In this document: piece after piece, positions 31,494 to 40,542 of the stretch | Numbering within the stretch: position 1 is the first letter of the stretch | How the letters are laid out: each line of letters starts with the position of its first letter | NCBI GenBank assembly: GCA_018066245.1 | Contig: JAGHRT010000054.1 | Span: 1-60,914, forward strand | Length of the DNA stretch: 60,914 nt | Source: Candidatus Equimonas faecalis | Lineage (GTDB): Bacteria > Bacteroidota > Bacteroidia > Bacteroidales > Bacteroidaceae | Direction: 5' to 3' | Position numbers and translations under genes: made by a program | The notes under the pieces: model-generated | Databases searched by the model: none | Seen by the model: only the letters and a program-made list of their open reading frames with translations | What the model was told of the DNA's origin: nothing

Positions 31494-32275
31494 AAGCAAT
31501 AGACGTAGAAGAGCTGAAGATCATTCAGCTGGAAATATTGGATTATGTAGATGACTTTTGTAAACATCATGGGATTAAGTACTCATTAAGTGGTGGTACA
31601 TTGATAGGAGCTATTCGTCATCATGGATTTATTCCATGGGATGATGATATTGATATCCAACTATTGCGTGAGGACTATGACTTATTTATTGAAGAATGGA
31701 ACAAGTATGAACACCCGTATGTTTTTCATAATGTAGAAACAAAAAGTAATAAAGGAACGGCTTATGGTAAGATATCTAATCCAAAAACTATTATGAAGGA
31801 TGGAGATACCATACAAATGGGGGTTAATATTGATGTTTTCCCTATTGATAAGGTTATAGACATGGATGATTTCTATAAGCGACATGCAAAAATTTTGAAT
31901 CTTTATTTTTATCATTGGAGAGTAAGCCGCCAGTGGAAATGGAATTTTAAAATTTTGATTTGGAAATTTTGGGGGATGATTTTTTGTCCGGCATATTACG
32001 AAAGAAAAATTAATTCTCTTGCAAAGAAATATCAAGGAAAAGAAGCGCCATTTTTATTTGAAATGATAGCAGGAAGAGGATATAAGAATCCGTGGCCACT
32101 TGATGCTTTTAGAGCAACGGTAGACGTTTCTTTTGAGAACAAACGATATCAAGCATTAATAGGCTATCATGAATATCTTACTGCAACATTTGGGAACTAT
32201 ATGCAACTTCCTCCAGAAGAAAAGCAAGTCAGCCATCATCGCTTTGAAGCATGGTGGAAAGAATATCCGAAATAA
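31490..32275 (+). CDS. LicD family phosphotransferase
   Basis: A 261-residue LicD/fukutin-type enzyme: YSLSGGTLIGAIRHHGFIPW (32-50) and DDDIDI (51-56) are the family signature and metal site. Members transfer phosphocholine or another phospho-alcohol from a CDP-activated donor to a sugar. It overlaps the racemase by 4 bases. With the upstream nucleotidyltransferase it forms a likely activate-and-attach pair. Confidence 0.9.
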   Translation: MKAIDVEELKIIQLEILDYVDDFCKHHGIKYSLSGGTLIGAIRHHGFIPWDDDIDIQLLREDYDLFIEEWNKYEHPYVFHNVETKSNKGTAYGKISNPKTIMKDGDTIQMGVNIDVFPIDKVIDMDDFYKRHAKILNLYFYHWRVSRQWKWNFKILIWKFWGMIFCPAYYERKINSLAKKYQGKEAPFLFEMIAGRGYKNPWPLDAFRATVDVSFENKRYQALIGYHEYLTATFGNYMQLPPEEKQVSHHRFEAWWKEYPK

Positions 32276-32298
32276 ACAATTTATAAAGATCACCCAGA

Positions 32299-33636
32299 AT
32301 GTTAAGCTATAGGCAAATAACGATTTTAGGCATATTTGTTATCCTTAACACAATCATGTCTGTATCTCAATGGTGTATAGTGCCAATAGGGAACACATAC
32401 CTGTTGTGGGGCGTAAATATAATACTAATTTGTCTTTTTGCAAAAGAGGCTTCTTCTTTTGGCTCAAAATTGGTACATTCCAATTATTTGTGGTCTTCTC
32501 TTTACCTTGTTTGGGCGATTATTGGTATAATACGTAGTATTCAAGAGCCCTTTGACTACTGGATGTATAAACAGTTGATGACAGCCACATTTAGTCTGAT
32601 GCTTCCCCTCGTTGTATATGCATTTTCTGATGAAGATATTAATCAACGAGTGTGTAAAATGTGGAATTTCTGGATGGTTCCAGTATTCGTTATACTCTTT
32701 GCCTGGAATCTATCTCCGACAGCGTACCATTTCTTGTTATGGCCCATATTCTTCTATGCTATATTTACTAGGTACTTACCAAAACGCTGGATGATAATAG
32801 TAGCCATTTTTTTTGTTATCATGATGTCGTTTGGTATATCAGCGCGTGCTCAAGCTATAAAGGTGGGAATGTCAATAGCTTTAGCTTGCGCTGTATATTT
32901 GCGAGGAGTAATTACAGAAAAACTTTTGAAGTTGCTGCATTGGGGATTCTATGTTGTCCCCATTGTTTTATTGTATCTTGGACTGACGGGGCAATATAAT
33001 ATCTTTGAGGATCTTGCAACGAGAGAGGGCGAGTATGTCGCTTATGAAGAAGGAGATGACGGGGAAATGGTGGAGGTGGATGCTTCTGCTGATACACGAA
33101 CCTTTATCTATTATGAAGTAGTGTCATCAGCTATTCGCAATGATTATATATGGGCTGGGCGTACACCTGCCCGAGGAAATGATTCGGAAACTTTTGGTAA
33201 AGTAATTGCTAAAGAAACAGGTGTCAATCGTTGGGAGCGGCCTGCCAACGAGATGTGTCATCCCAATATATTCACTTGGCTGGGGATGATAGGCGTTATA
33301 CTTTATTCGCTCATTTACCTGAGCGCCTCGTGGATGGCCATATATCGTTCGCGCAGTTTTGCGTTAAAAGTATTAGGCTGTTTTGTTGCTTTTCACTGGG
33401 CTGTAGGTTGGATAGAGGACATGAACCGTTTCAGTGTAGATAATATCTTCCTTTGGATGTGCATGGCAATGTGCCTATCAGACCGATTTCGAGATTTGGA
33501 GGAGGCAGAATTCTACTTGTGGTTTAAGGGCATTTTTCATCGTGTGAGCAATAATGATATTGAAGAGATAGACGATGAAACTGATGAGGAAGAATTTCTT
33601 GAAGAGGAGGCGAATACAGAAGCGGGTGTATTTTAG
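32299..33636 (+). CDS. Wzy-like O-antigen/polysaccharide polymerase
   Basis: A 445-residue membrane protein with about 10-11 helices and a large outer loop (about 245-325, TREGEYVAYEEGDDGEMVEV through RWERPANEMCHPN) ending near NIFTWLGMIGV, the layout of Wzy polymerases and WaaL-type ligases. Sequence identity in this family is always low, so the call rests on topology and position after Wzx. The C-terminal 40 residues are strikingly acidic (DIEEIDDETDEEEFLEEEAN), which is unusual. Confidence 0.7.
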   Translation: MLSYRQITILGIFVILNTIMSVSQWCIVPIGNTYLLWGVNIILICLFAKEASSFGSKLVHSNYLWSSLYLVWAIIGIIRSIQEPFDYWMYKQLMTATFSLMLPLVVYAFSDEDINQRVCKMWNFWMVPVFVILFAWNLSPTAYHFLLWPIFFYAIFTRYLPKRWMIIVAIFFVIMMSFGISARAQAIKVGMSIALACAVYLRGVITEKLLKLLHWGFYVVPIVLLYLGLTGQYNIFEDLATREGEYVAYEEGDDGEMVEVDASADTRTFIYYEVVSSAIRNDYIWAGRTPARGNDSETFGKVIAKETGVNRWERPANEMCHPNIFTWLGMIGVILYSLIYLSASWMAIYRSRSFALKVLGCFVAFHWAVGWIEDMNRFSVDNIFLWMCMAMCLSDRFRDLEEAEFYLWFKGIFHRVSNNDIEEIDDETDEEEFLEEEANTEAGVF

Positions 33637-33682
33637 GGCGCAACCAAATATGGCAAAGTTTGTGCCAAAGGCTAGGAATAAT

Positions 33683-33735
33683 GATTTCGCCGATAGATTT
33701 TACCATCTTGCCAATAGGAAAAACCATCTTATACG
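33683..33735. repeat. 22-bp-type repeat locus 9 inside the AT-rich glycan locus
   Basis: On the plus strand TCGCCGATAGATTTTACCAT, CTTGCCAATAGGAAAAACCA and CTTATACGATA are reverse-orientation A and B units, with the ACCAT cores at 33702 and 33723 (21 bases apart). The T-run side is on the minus strand, antisense to the rightward genes. It lies in the only large gap of the cassette, between the Wzy-like gene and the next GT4. Confidence 0.7.
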
Positions 33736-33803
33736 ATAATAAATACCGACTATTTTTCAGAGTGCTCAACCCTATTCAATAAATAATCCAACGATTTCAA
33801 TAA

Positions 33804-35108
33804 ATGCGTGTACTTTGGCTTTCAATGACCCCAGGTTTATATGGGAAAGGAAATAATGCGTACAATGGCGGAGGGTGGATTGCATCACTTCAAGGATTGC
33901 TTGAAAACGAACAAATAGATTTAGGCCTTTCTTTTATTACCCATACTGAATTGGAAAAGAAAGTAGAGGGTCATACGATATACTATCCTGTCTTTGTGCC
34001 AGAACTGACAATGTTCCAGAAGTTGCGTACTTATTATGGCGGTTATCGTAAAGAGGATAAATCTGTTTTAGAATCAGCCTTACAACGTGTTGTAGAAGAC
34101 TTTCAACCTGATATAATTCACGTTTTCGGCATAGAAAATCCTCAGGCTATTATTCTTGGTAAAACTGATATACCGGTGATAGTGCATCTTCAAGGAATTC
34201 TCGGACCTTGCGATACTGCTTTTTGGCCACCTGCTGTAAATGCATCTTCGTTTACTAAGCCTTTTACCAAACGGGAATGGATTATGAGAAACGGCTATAT
34301 ATTTGCGAAGAAGTCTATTCATGTAAGGGCACTCCGTGAAAAGAAACTGTTTAAAAGACTGGAATATGCTATGGGGAGGACGACGTGGGATAAGCAATGT
34401 ACTTCCCTTATGGCTCCTCAATCTGAGTACTTCCATGTGGATGAGGTGCTTCGCCCTGTATTTTATGAGAATTCGGGCAAATGGGAGAGGCCTGTGGATA
34501 CTCAGATTCAAATCTTCTCAACAATAAGCAATACAGTTTATAAAGGTTTAGACCTTATTTTGAAAACGGCAAAGCTTCTTAAAGAATACATGGATATATC
34601 TTTTAACTGGTATGTCGCAGGTGTGAAACCGGATGATTGTCTTGTAAAATTCTTTGAGAAAATATTCAACATCAGGAGTGAAGAAGTAAATATCAGATAT
34701 CTTGGAGTATTGACTGCAAAGGATTTATGCCAGAAAGAGTTGCAAAGCCATTGTTATGTTCATACTTCCTATATAGATAATAGTCCCAATTCTTTATGTG
34801 AAGCACAACTTTTGGGCGTACCATGTATATCTACAAATGTAGGAGGTATCTCCAGCTTGGTGGAACATGGCAAAACGGGGTTTCTTGTTCCTGCGAATGC
34901 TCCGTATGAATTGGCCTATTATATTAGTCAAATAGCTTGTGATAACGATCTGGCTACAGTGGTGAGCAAAAAAGGCACCTTATCTGCCGCCAAACGTCAT
35001 GATAAGGAAAAAATAGTAAACCAGCTGCTCAATACGTATAAAATGGTAATTAACAATCTTGAAAACAATAAAATCCCTAGTACAAATGCTCAAAAAGAAG
35101 ATTCTTAA
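33804..35108 (+). CDS. family 4 glycosyltransferase
   Basis: A 434-residue GT-B enzyme. MRVLWLSMTPGLYGKGNNAY opens the acceptor half. The donor half has DNSPNSLCEAQLLGVPCIST and GKTGFLVPANAPYELAYYI, typical of GT4 capsule enzymes (E-x7-E type region). The next gene starts directly after its stop. Sugar specificity is unknown. Confidence 0.88.
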   Translation: MRVLWLSMTPGLYGKGNNAYNGGGWIASLQGLLENEQIDLGLSFITHTELEKKVEGHTIYYPVFVPELTMFQKLRTYYGGYRKEDKSVLESALQRVVEDFQPDIIHVFGIENPQAIILGKTDIPVIVHLQGILGPCDTAFWPPAVNASSFTKPFTKREWIMRNGYIFAKKSIHVRALREKKLFKRLEYAMGRTTWDKQCTSLMAPQSEYFHVDEVLRPVFYENSGKWERPVDTQIQIFSTISNTVYKGLDLILKTAKLLKEYMDISFNWYVAGVKPDDCLVKFFEKIFNIRSEEVNIRYLGVLTAKDLCQKELQSHCYVHTSYIDNSPNSLCEAQLLGVPCISTNVGGISSLVEHGKTGFLVPANAPYELAYYISQIACDNDLATVVSKKGTLSAAKRHDKEKIVNQLLNTYKMVINNLENNKIPSTNAQKEDS

Positions 35109-35933
35109 ATGACAAGAGGTTTAGCAATACTTCTTACAGTATATAACCGCAAGAGTTGTACCTTAAAATGCCTTCAGCAAATCTCGTCACAAGAGTTGAA
35201 GGGGTTTGACATCGCTATTGATATATACATAGTAGATGGCGGCTCCAATGATGGAACTGTTGAGGCTGTGCGCAATCTGTTTCCAGATGTTCATATTAAA
35301 GTGAAAGATGGAGTATATTGGAATCGAGGCATGTATGCGGCATGGGAATGGGCTTCGTCTGTTAGAGAATACGATTTTTATTTGTGGCTTAACGATGATA
35401 CGTTTATTTATCCTTTTTGCATCTCATCTTTGTTGGAAGAGTCCCTGCGATATAAGGATAAGGCAATAATAGTTGGTGCGACAGTAAATACGGAAATTAG
35501 TTCAAAGCAAACATACGGAGGTCGCATGGCCAATGGACTATTTCCTACGTTGGGTATAACTTCAGAAATTCACCATTTTAACGGAAATATCGTACTTATT
35601 CCTATAGCAGTGTTTAATAAATTAGGGAATCTTGACCCTTATTTTCAACACTCAAAAGGAGATTTTGATTATGGAATGCGAGCCTTGGCAGTAGGTATAA
35701 AGATGTATCAAGCAGCGCAAGCCCTAGGTGAATGTGATATTCATCCTAGTCTTGACCAGTGGTGTAATCCGGAGTTTCCTTTCCCAGAGCGTTGGAAAGC
35801 GATGAACCAACCTAATGGTATGCCGCCTAATGAGACATTTTATTTGGAAAGGAAACATATAGGGCTTATTTCTGCTTCTTTTCATTGGCTAACAATACAC
35901 ATACGATGCATGTTCCCTTCTTTATGGAAATAG
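35109..35933 (+). CDS. family 2 glycosyltransferase
   Basis: A 274-residue GT-A enzyme: GLAILLTVYNRKSCTLKCLQ, VDGGSNDGT, GVYWNRGMYAAWEWA and LWLNDDT (D-x-D type). It resembles rhamnosyltransferase-like GT2 enzymes of O-antigen loci. It starts on the base after the previous stop, so translation is coupled. Confidence 0.88.
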   Translation: MTRGLAILLTVYNRKSCTLKCLQQISSQELKGFDIAIDIYIVDGGSNDGTVEAVRNLFPDVHIKVKDGVYWNRGMYAAWEWASSVREYDFYLWLNDDTFIYPFCISSLLEESLRYKDKAIIVGATVNTEISSKQTYGGRMANGLFPTLGITSEIHHFNGNIVLIPIAVFNKLGNLDPYFQHSKGDFDYGMRALAVGIKMYQAAQALGECDIHPSLDQWCNPEFPFPERWKAMNQPNGMPPNETFYLERKHIGLISASFHWLTIHIRCMFPSLWK

Positions 35934-35969
35934 ACCATGTGAATTTAGATTAATTTAAAGGTGTTACTT

Positions 35970-36887
35970 ATGAATAAGAAAGTACCGATTCTTGTTTTGG
36001 CTTTTAATCGTCCAGACCATGTCGCAAAATCCATGGAAGCCATTCGTGAGTACCAGCCGGATAAGCTTTATTTGGAATGTGACGGTGCTCGTACTCACAA
36101 AGGGGGAGAAAGAAAAGCCGTTGAAGAAACCCGTAAAGCGATGCTTGATAGTGTTGATTGGCCCTGTGAAGTGAAAACATTGTTTCGTGAAGAAAATCTT
36201 GGATGTGCCAATGCTGTGTATGGTGCAATATCATGGTTCTTTGAAAATGAGGAATATGGATGTATAATAGAAGATGATATTGTAGTCTCTCAAGATTTTT
36301 TTCGTCTTTGTGAAGATTTATTGCCAAGATATAAAGATGAAGAACGTATAATGGAAATCGGGGCAAGAAATCATCGGCCAAATATAAATAAAGCAAACAC
36401 ATACGTTTACACCAATGGCTTTCATATTTGGGGCTGGGCTACATGGCGGCGGGCTTGGCATAAAATGGATATGAACATGAAAAATTGGCCAAGGATTTCG
36501 ATTGGTCATTTGTGGGGAAAATTTGGTATGTTTAAGGGTTCTATGATGTATTATTACTGGAAGGACTGCTATAAACATCTGGAAGAGAACACATCATGGG
36601 GAACTCGGTGGTATTTTTGTGTAACATTCCATAACGGATTGGTTCTCATTCCTTGTGTGAACTTAGCTATTAATGTAGGAGTGGATGGCGGCGGTACACA
36701 TTATGATGAGGGGGACATAGACCCCTACGCCTACCTTTGCCTTCAAACAATTTCGTGGCCATTGGCGTATAACGACACTTTTGAATTTGATAAACACCAA
36801 CTTAAGGTGGAAAAGGAGGATTTTCTGTATATCCGTAAACTCGGTTTAAAGAAAAAAATAAAAAAAATCTTTTACCGTGGCTGTTAA
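35970..36887 (+). CDS. GT-A (GNT-I-like) nucleotide-sugar transferase
   Basis: A 305-residue protein starting MNKKVPILVLAFNRPDHVAK, with EENLGCANAVYGAISWFFEN, GCIIEDDIV (metal-binding DD) and FHIWGWATWRRAW. It resembles the hemolysin HlpA-like / GNT-I-like group in bacterial glycan loci. The ATG at 35970 has AAAGG upstream at 8-12 bases; a GTG nine bases earlier in frame is less likely. The C-terminus is strongly basic (LKKKIKKIFYR). Confidence 0.8.
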   Translation: MNKKVPILVLAFNRPDHVAKSMEAIREYQPDKLYLECDGARTHKGGERKAVEETRKAMLDSVDWPCEVKTLFREENLGCANAVYGAISWFFENEEYGCIIEDDIVVSQDFFRLCEDLLPRYKDEERIMEIGARNHRPNINKANTYVYTNGFHIWGWATWRRAWHKMDMNMKNWPRISIGHLWGKFGMFKGSMMYYYWKDCYKHLEENTSWGTRWYFCVTFHNGLVLIPCVNLAINVGVDGGGTHYDEGDIDPYAYLCLQTISWPLAYNDTFEFDKHQLKVEKEDFLYIRKLGLKKKIKKIFYRGC

Positions 36888-37455
36888 TTATCACAACATG
36901 GGCAATGGAGATTCGCAATTAAAGTTTTTTCTCCATTATATCTTTAATAAATTGCGTACTTGGATTTATTTCCATTTGCGCTATCGCAATGTGGAGTATA
37001 AAGGATTCATTAGGGTTTTAAAAGGCACTTCGTTTGGCAGTTTCCCAATATCATTGGGACATAATGTACAATTCGGAGAATACAGCAATATATCCACTCC
37101 TGCTAAAATAGGGAATAATGTCCTGCTCGCAGGAAGGGTTTGTTTGGTAGGCCGCAATGACCATACTTTTAATGTCCCAGGACAGACAATTTGGGATGGG
37201 GCACGAAAAGTTGATGGATATACAATTATTGAAGATGATGTCTGGATTGGCCATCGTTCTACGATAGTTGGCCCTGTTACAATAGGGTCAGGTAGTATCA
37301 TTGCCGCAGGTTCAATCGTTACAAAAGATATTCCTACTTGTGAAATATGGGGTGGAGTCCCTGCCAAAAAAATTAAAGATAGATTTTCTACTCAAAAGGA
37401 AAAAGAGTTGCATTTAGAATATTTAAAAACAAATGAAGCGCATAAGAGCTTTTGA
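36877..37455 (+). CDS. hexapeptide-repeat acyltransferase
   Basis: A 192-residue left-handed beta-helix protein of the CysE/LacA/WbbJ group: IEDDVWIGHRSTIVGPVTIG, SIIAAGSIVTKDIP and IWGGVPAKKI with the catalytic-type H in GRNDHTF. It should O- or N-acetylate a sugar of the repeat unit. The listed GTG start overlaps the previous gene; an ATG at 36898 gives 185 residues, and neither has a clear ribosome site. Confidence 0.85.
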   Translation: MAVNYHNMGNGDSQLKFFLHYIFNKLRTWIYFHLRYRNVEYKGFIRVLKGTSFGSFPISLGHNVQFGEYSNISTPAKIGNNVLLAGRVCLVGRNDHTFNVPGQTIWDGARKVDGYTIIEDDVWIGHRSTIVGPVTIGSGSIIAAGSIVTKDIPTCEIWGGVPAKKIKDRFSTQKEKELHLEYLKTNEAHKSF

Positions 37456-38395
37456 TTATATTAGGGCTTTTTCTATCCTTGGAATTGTTCTGTGTCATTA
37501 TTGTTTTAATTGGAGTGCAGCCACGGGGACAGGCAGATGGCTTGGGACGACCTTTAATGTCGTTTTCCTATGCATTTCCGCTTTACTTTTGGGAAAATCA
37601 TGGGGAGAGAAAGGATGTGCTGCATACAATTTGGAGTTTTTTAAGCACCGTATTATAAGATTGGTAATAGCCTACTATCCTTTTTTAATACTGATGTTTA
37701 TATTCCTTGGGGTCACTGGTTTTTCCTTCAGGATTTATGATGTAGTCATGCACTTCGCTTTTCTGCCATGGCTTGACAAACTACCAGGTTTTGGGCATTT
37801 ATGGTTTGTAACGATGATAGTGCTATGCTATTTGGCCGTTTTGTTGCAAAGTAGATGGCATGGATTGACAACTTGTCAAGAAATAATGGCCGTGGCCGTG
37901 GCCGGTATTCTTCACTATTGTTGCCTTGATAAAGGTTTGCCCGGACAGGCTTTTTCCTATTTGGCAGTCTTCCTTGTAACTTTCAACCATTCTTCTCAAA
38001 TTCTTGATAAGGTAAGGAGCCTAAACAAAGTTACATTCTTTGATGTAACTGGAATTCTTCTGTTTGTTGTGTCATGGAAGGCTTTTGATTTAGGCTTGTA
38101 TGATCATTATCGCTTTGTTGCGGAATGGGTAGGGATTATTGATGCGGCAATGGCTATAGCTTTAATGCTTAAGGTATTTGATAACGCCCCTCATAGCCGT
38201 TATATTGATTATACGTCCAAAATAAGTTTTGAAATATATCTTATCCACCATATTGTAGCTTTTGGAAGATTCTCTGTGCTGCATATTTTGTCAAATCCGT
38301 TGTTGGCTCTATTGTTTTTACTTACATTTTCTTATTTTGGGGGCTTTATTCTGAATATTATTAGTGAAAAGTTCAGGGCTGCTATAACATGCTGA
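37433..38395 (+). CDS. membrane acyltransferase (family 3, OafA-like)
   Basis: A 320-residue protein with about ten membrane helices. RIRAFDYIRAFSILGIVLCH has the R-x10-H motif of acyltransferase family 3 (R near the N-terminus, H in LCH), and FGHLWFVTMIVLCYL is the second conserved block. Such enzymes acetylate glycan residues at the membrane. It overlaps the preceding acyltransferase by 23 bases. Confidence 0.87.
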   Translation: MKRIRAFDYIRAFSILGIVLCHYCFNWSAATGTGRWLGTTFNVVFLCISALLLGKSWGEKGCAAYNLEFFKHRIIRLVIAYYPFLILMFIFLGVTGFSFRIYDVVMHFAFLPWLDKLPGFGHLWFVTMIVLCYLAVLLQSRWHGLTTCQEIMAVAVAGILHYCCLDKGLPGQAFSYLAVFLVTFNHSSQILDKVRSLNKVTFFDVTGILLFVVSWKAFDLGLYDHYRFVAEWVGIIDAAMAIALMLKVFDNAPHSRYIDYTSKISFEIYLIHHIVAFGRFSVLHILSNPLLALLFLLTFSYFGGFILNIISEKFRAAITC

Positions 38396-39633
38396 CTATT
38401 CTCATTAACGCTTACGCTTGTGGTCCAGGTAGAGGGTCAGAGCCAGGGATGGCTTGGAACTGGTGCCTGAATCTTGCACGGTATTGTAATTTGTATATCA
38501 TTACAGAAGGCGAGTTTCGTGAAGATATAGATCGTGTGCTTCCTTCTCTGAAACAAGGCGCAAATATGCACTTTTATTTCCTGCCTGTGAGTGATAAAAT
38601 AAGGAATATGTGTTGGAACCAAGGTGATTGGCGCTTCTATTATTATTATTCAAAATGGCAGAAGAGGGCACTTAAGCAAGCTCAAGAGATTATAAAAACG
38701 ACTCATATTGATGTAATACATCAGTTGAATATGATTGGTTTCCGCGAGCCTGGCCGATTATGGAAAATAGATGGTATCCCATTAGTGTGGGGGCCGACGA
38801 ATGCAAAAGAAGCTTTCCCCATGGCCTATCTCAAAGGAGCAAGTACAAAGAGTAAAATATTTATCTACACAAAAAACGCCCTTACTCGCTTCCAACTTAT
38901 ATGCAGTCCTAATGTACACAAGATGGCTAAAAGGGCTCAGACGATTGTTGCAGCTTCAAGTGATAGTGCTGCCTCCATTTGTAAATTTCTACATAGGAAC
39001 CCAGTAGTAATTAATGAATCGGGGTGTGAATTTGTTGAGAATAGCGTCGCTATTCAGCCAAATAACGGTACTCTCCAACTCCTTTGGGTGGGACGCTACA
39101 TATTCACCAAACAATTAACTTTAGCTCTTGAATCCCTAGCAAAGATAACAGCAGATGTACGTTTGCATATTGTGGGTGGATTAATAGAAGAAGAAAAGCC
39201 CTTTAAAGTTCTTGCTCATCAACTGGGAATTGAAGATTTGTGTATTTGGCACGAAAGAATTTCCCATTCAGAGGTTCAGACGCTTATGAGACAGTGCGAT
39301 TTGTTCTTTTTTACAAGTGTTGCTGAAGGCACTCCGCATGTTGTTTTGGAATCTATTGCCAATAATTTGCCTGTCTTGTGTTTTGATACTTGCGGTCATG
39401 GTGATTGTGTGGATGATACTGTTGGCATCAAGATACCTTTGACAAATCCTCAGCAAAGTATAAAAGATTTTGCAGAGAAGATAGACTATCTCTATTATCA
39501 TCGAGAGGAACTTCAACGTATGTCGGAGGGATGTGCAGTTAAGCAAAAAGCATTAAGCTGGGAGTCAAAAGCCCTACAGATGTTAGACATTTACCAAAAA
39601 GCTATTTCTTCATATAATAATGAGAAAAATTAG
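38389..39633 (+). CDS. family 4 glycosyltransferase
   Basis: A 414-residue GT-B enzyme: ILINAYACGPGRGSEPGMAW (N-terminal donor-side loop), LLWVGRYIFTKQLTLALESL and SVAEGTPHVVLESIANNLPV (E-x7-E type). It overlaps both neighbours (7 and 14 bases). It is the last gene entirely within the AT-rich cassette. Confidence 0.9.
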   Translation: MLTILINAYACGPGRGSEPGMAWNWCLNLARYCNLYIITEGEFREDIDRVLPSLKQGANMHFYFLPVSDKIRNMCWNQGDWRFYYYYSKWQKRALKQAQEIIKTTHIDVIHQLNMIGFREPGRLWKIDGIPLVWGPTNAKEAFPMAYLKGASTKSKIFIYTKNALTRFQLICSPNVHKMAKRAQTIVAASSDSAASICKFLHRNPVVINESGCEFVENSVAIQPNNGTLQLLWVGRYIFTKQLTLALESLAKITADVRLHIVGGLIEEEKPFKVLAHQLGIEDLCIWHERISHSEVQTLMRQCDLFFFTSVAEGTPHVVLESIANNLPVLCFDTCGHGDCVDDTVGIKIPLTNPQQSIKDFAEKIDYLYYHREELQRMSEGCAVKQKALSWESKALQMLDIYQKAISSYNNEKN

Positions 39634-40366
39634 CCTTAAGCAAATTAGATTGCTACTTAGTCAAGAAGAACTCCGATACCTTCCCTCCGGTAAACTCCTC
39701 ATCAACACAATTAATGCGCACTCCTATAATGTGGCGCGTCAGGATGAGGCGTTTGCCGAGGCGCTGACGAAGTGCGATGTGCTGGCTCCCGATGGTGCAA
39801 GCATCGTGAAAGCCTGCCGATGGATTAATGCCCTGTCGCGCCCTACGGAGCGCTGTGCCGGTTGGGACTTGTTTGAGATTGAGATGCAGCGCCTTCAGCA
39901 AGAGGCTGAGGCCTGCGGGCGGAAAAAGGTGATGTTCGTGGGTTCTTCGGAGAAGGTGCTGGGGCTTATACGGGAGCGGGCGACACAGGACTATCCCGAT
40001 TTGGAGGTTGTCACGCTCTCGCCGCCTTATGTGAAGGATTTCAGCGAGGAGCAGAGCCGCGAGATGATTGAGACTATCAATGCGGCAGACCCCGACCTTC
40101 TCTGGATAGGTATGACGGCTCCTAAACAGGAGAAATGGACCTATCAACATTGGAATGAACTGAACATACATTGCCATTGCGGCTGTATCGGCGCGGTGTT
40201 TGACTTCTACGCCGGCACGGTAAAGCGCGCCCCGCTCTGGTGGCAACGCCACGGCCTGGAATGGCTCTACCGACTGATAAGTGAGCCCCGCCGTATGTGG
40301 CGACGCTATCTGATAGGAAACACGAAGTTCCTCTGGTATATGCTGGGGGAGAAATTCTCTCGCTAA
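39620..40366 (+). CDS. WecG/TagA/CpsF family glycosyltransferase (GT26)
   Basis: A 248-residue peripheral membrane enzyme usually adding the second sugar (ManNAc or ManNAcA type) to the lipid carrier. INTINAHSYNVARQDEAFAE, DVLAPDGASIVKACRWI, WIGMTAPKQEKWTYQHW and CHCGCIGAVFDFYAG are the family motifs. The base composition switches from AT-rich to GC-rich about 60-80 bases into the gene, marking the right edge of the cassette. Its TAA overlaps the DUF4250 ATG. Confidence 0.92.
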   Translation: MRKISLKQIRLLLSQEELRYLPSGKLLINTINAHSYNVARQDEAFAEALTKCDVLAPDGASIVKACRWINALSRPTERCAGWDLFEIEMQRLQQEAEACGRKKVMFVGSSEKVLGLIRERATQDYPDLEVVTLSPPYVKDFSEEQSREMIETINAADPDLLWIGMTAPKQEKWTYQHWNELNIHCHCGCIGAVFDFYAGTVKRAPLWWQRHGLEWLYRLISEPRRMWRRYLIGNTKFLWYMLGEKFSR

Positions 40367-40542
40367 TGACACTTCCCAACGACCCTTATATACTGATGAG
40401 CCAGATGAATATGCTGCTGCGCGACCGCTATGACTCGCTGGCGGAGTTGTGTGCATCAGAAGACATTGATGAGAACGATCTTTGCCGCCGCCTGGCTGAT
40501 GCTGGATTTGAGTATGATGGAAAATATAACAAGTTTTGGTAA
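40366..40542 (+). CDS. DUF4250 small protein
   Basis: A 58-residue protein (MTLPNDPYILMSQMNMLLRD, then SLAELCASEDIDENDLCRRL and GFEYDGKYNKFW) matching the short DUF4250 family, whose function is unknown. It overlaps the WecG stop by one base (TAATG) and overlaps the next gene by 29 bases, so all three are translationally linked. Confidence 0.82.
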   Translation: MTLPNDPYILMSQMNMLLRDRYDSLAELCASEDIDENDLCRRLADAGFEYDGKYNKFW

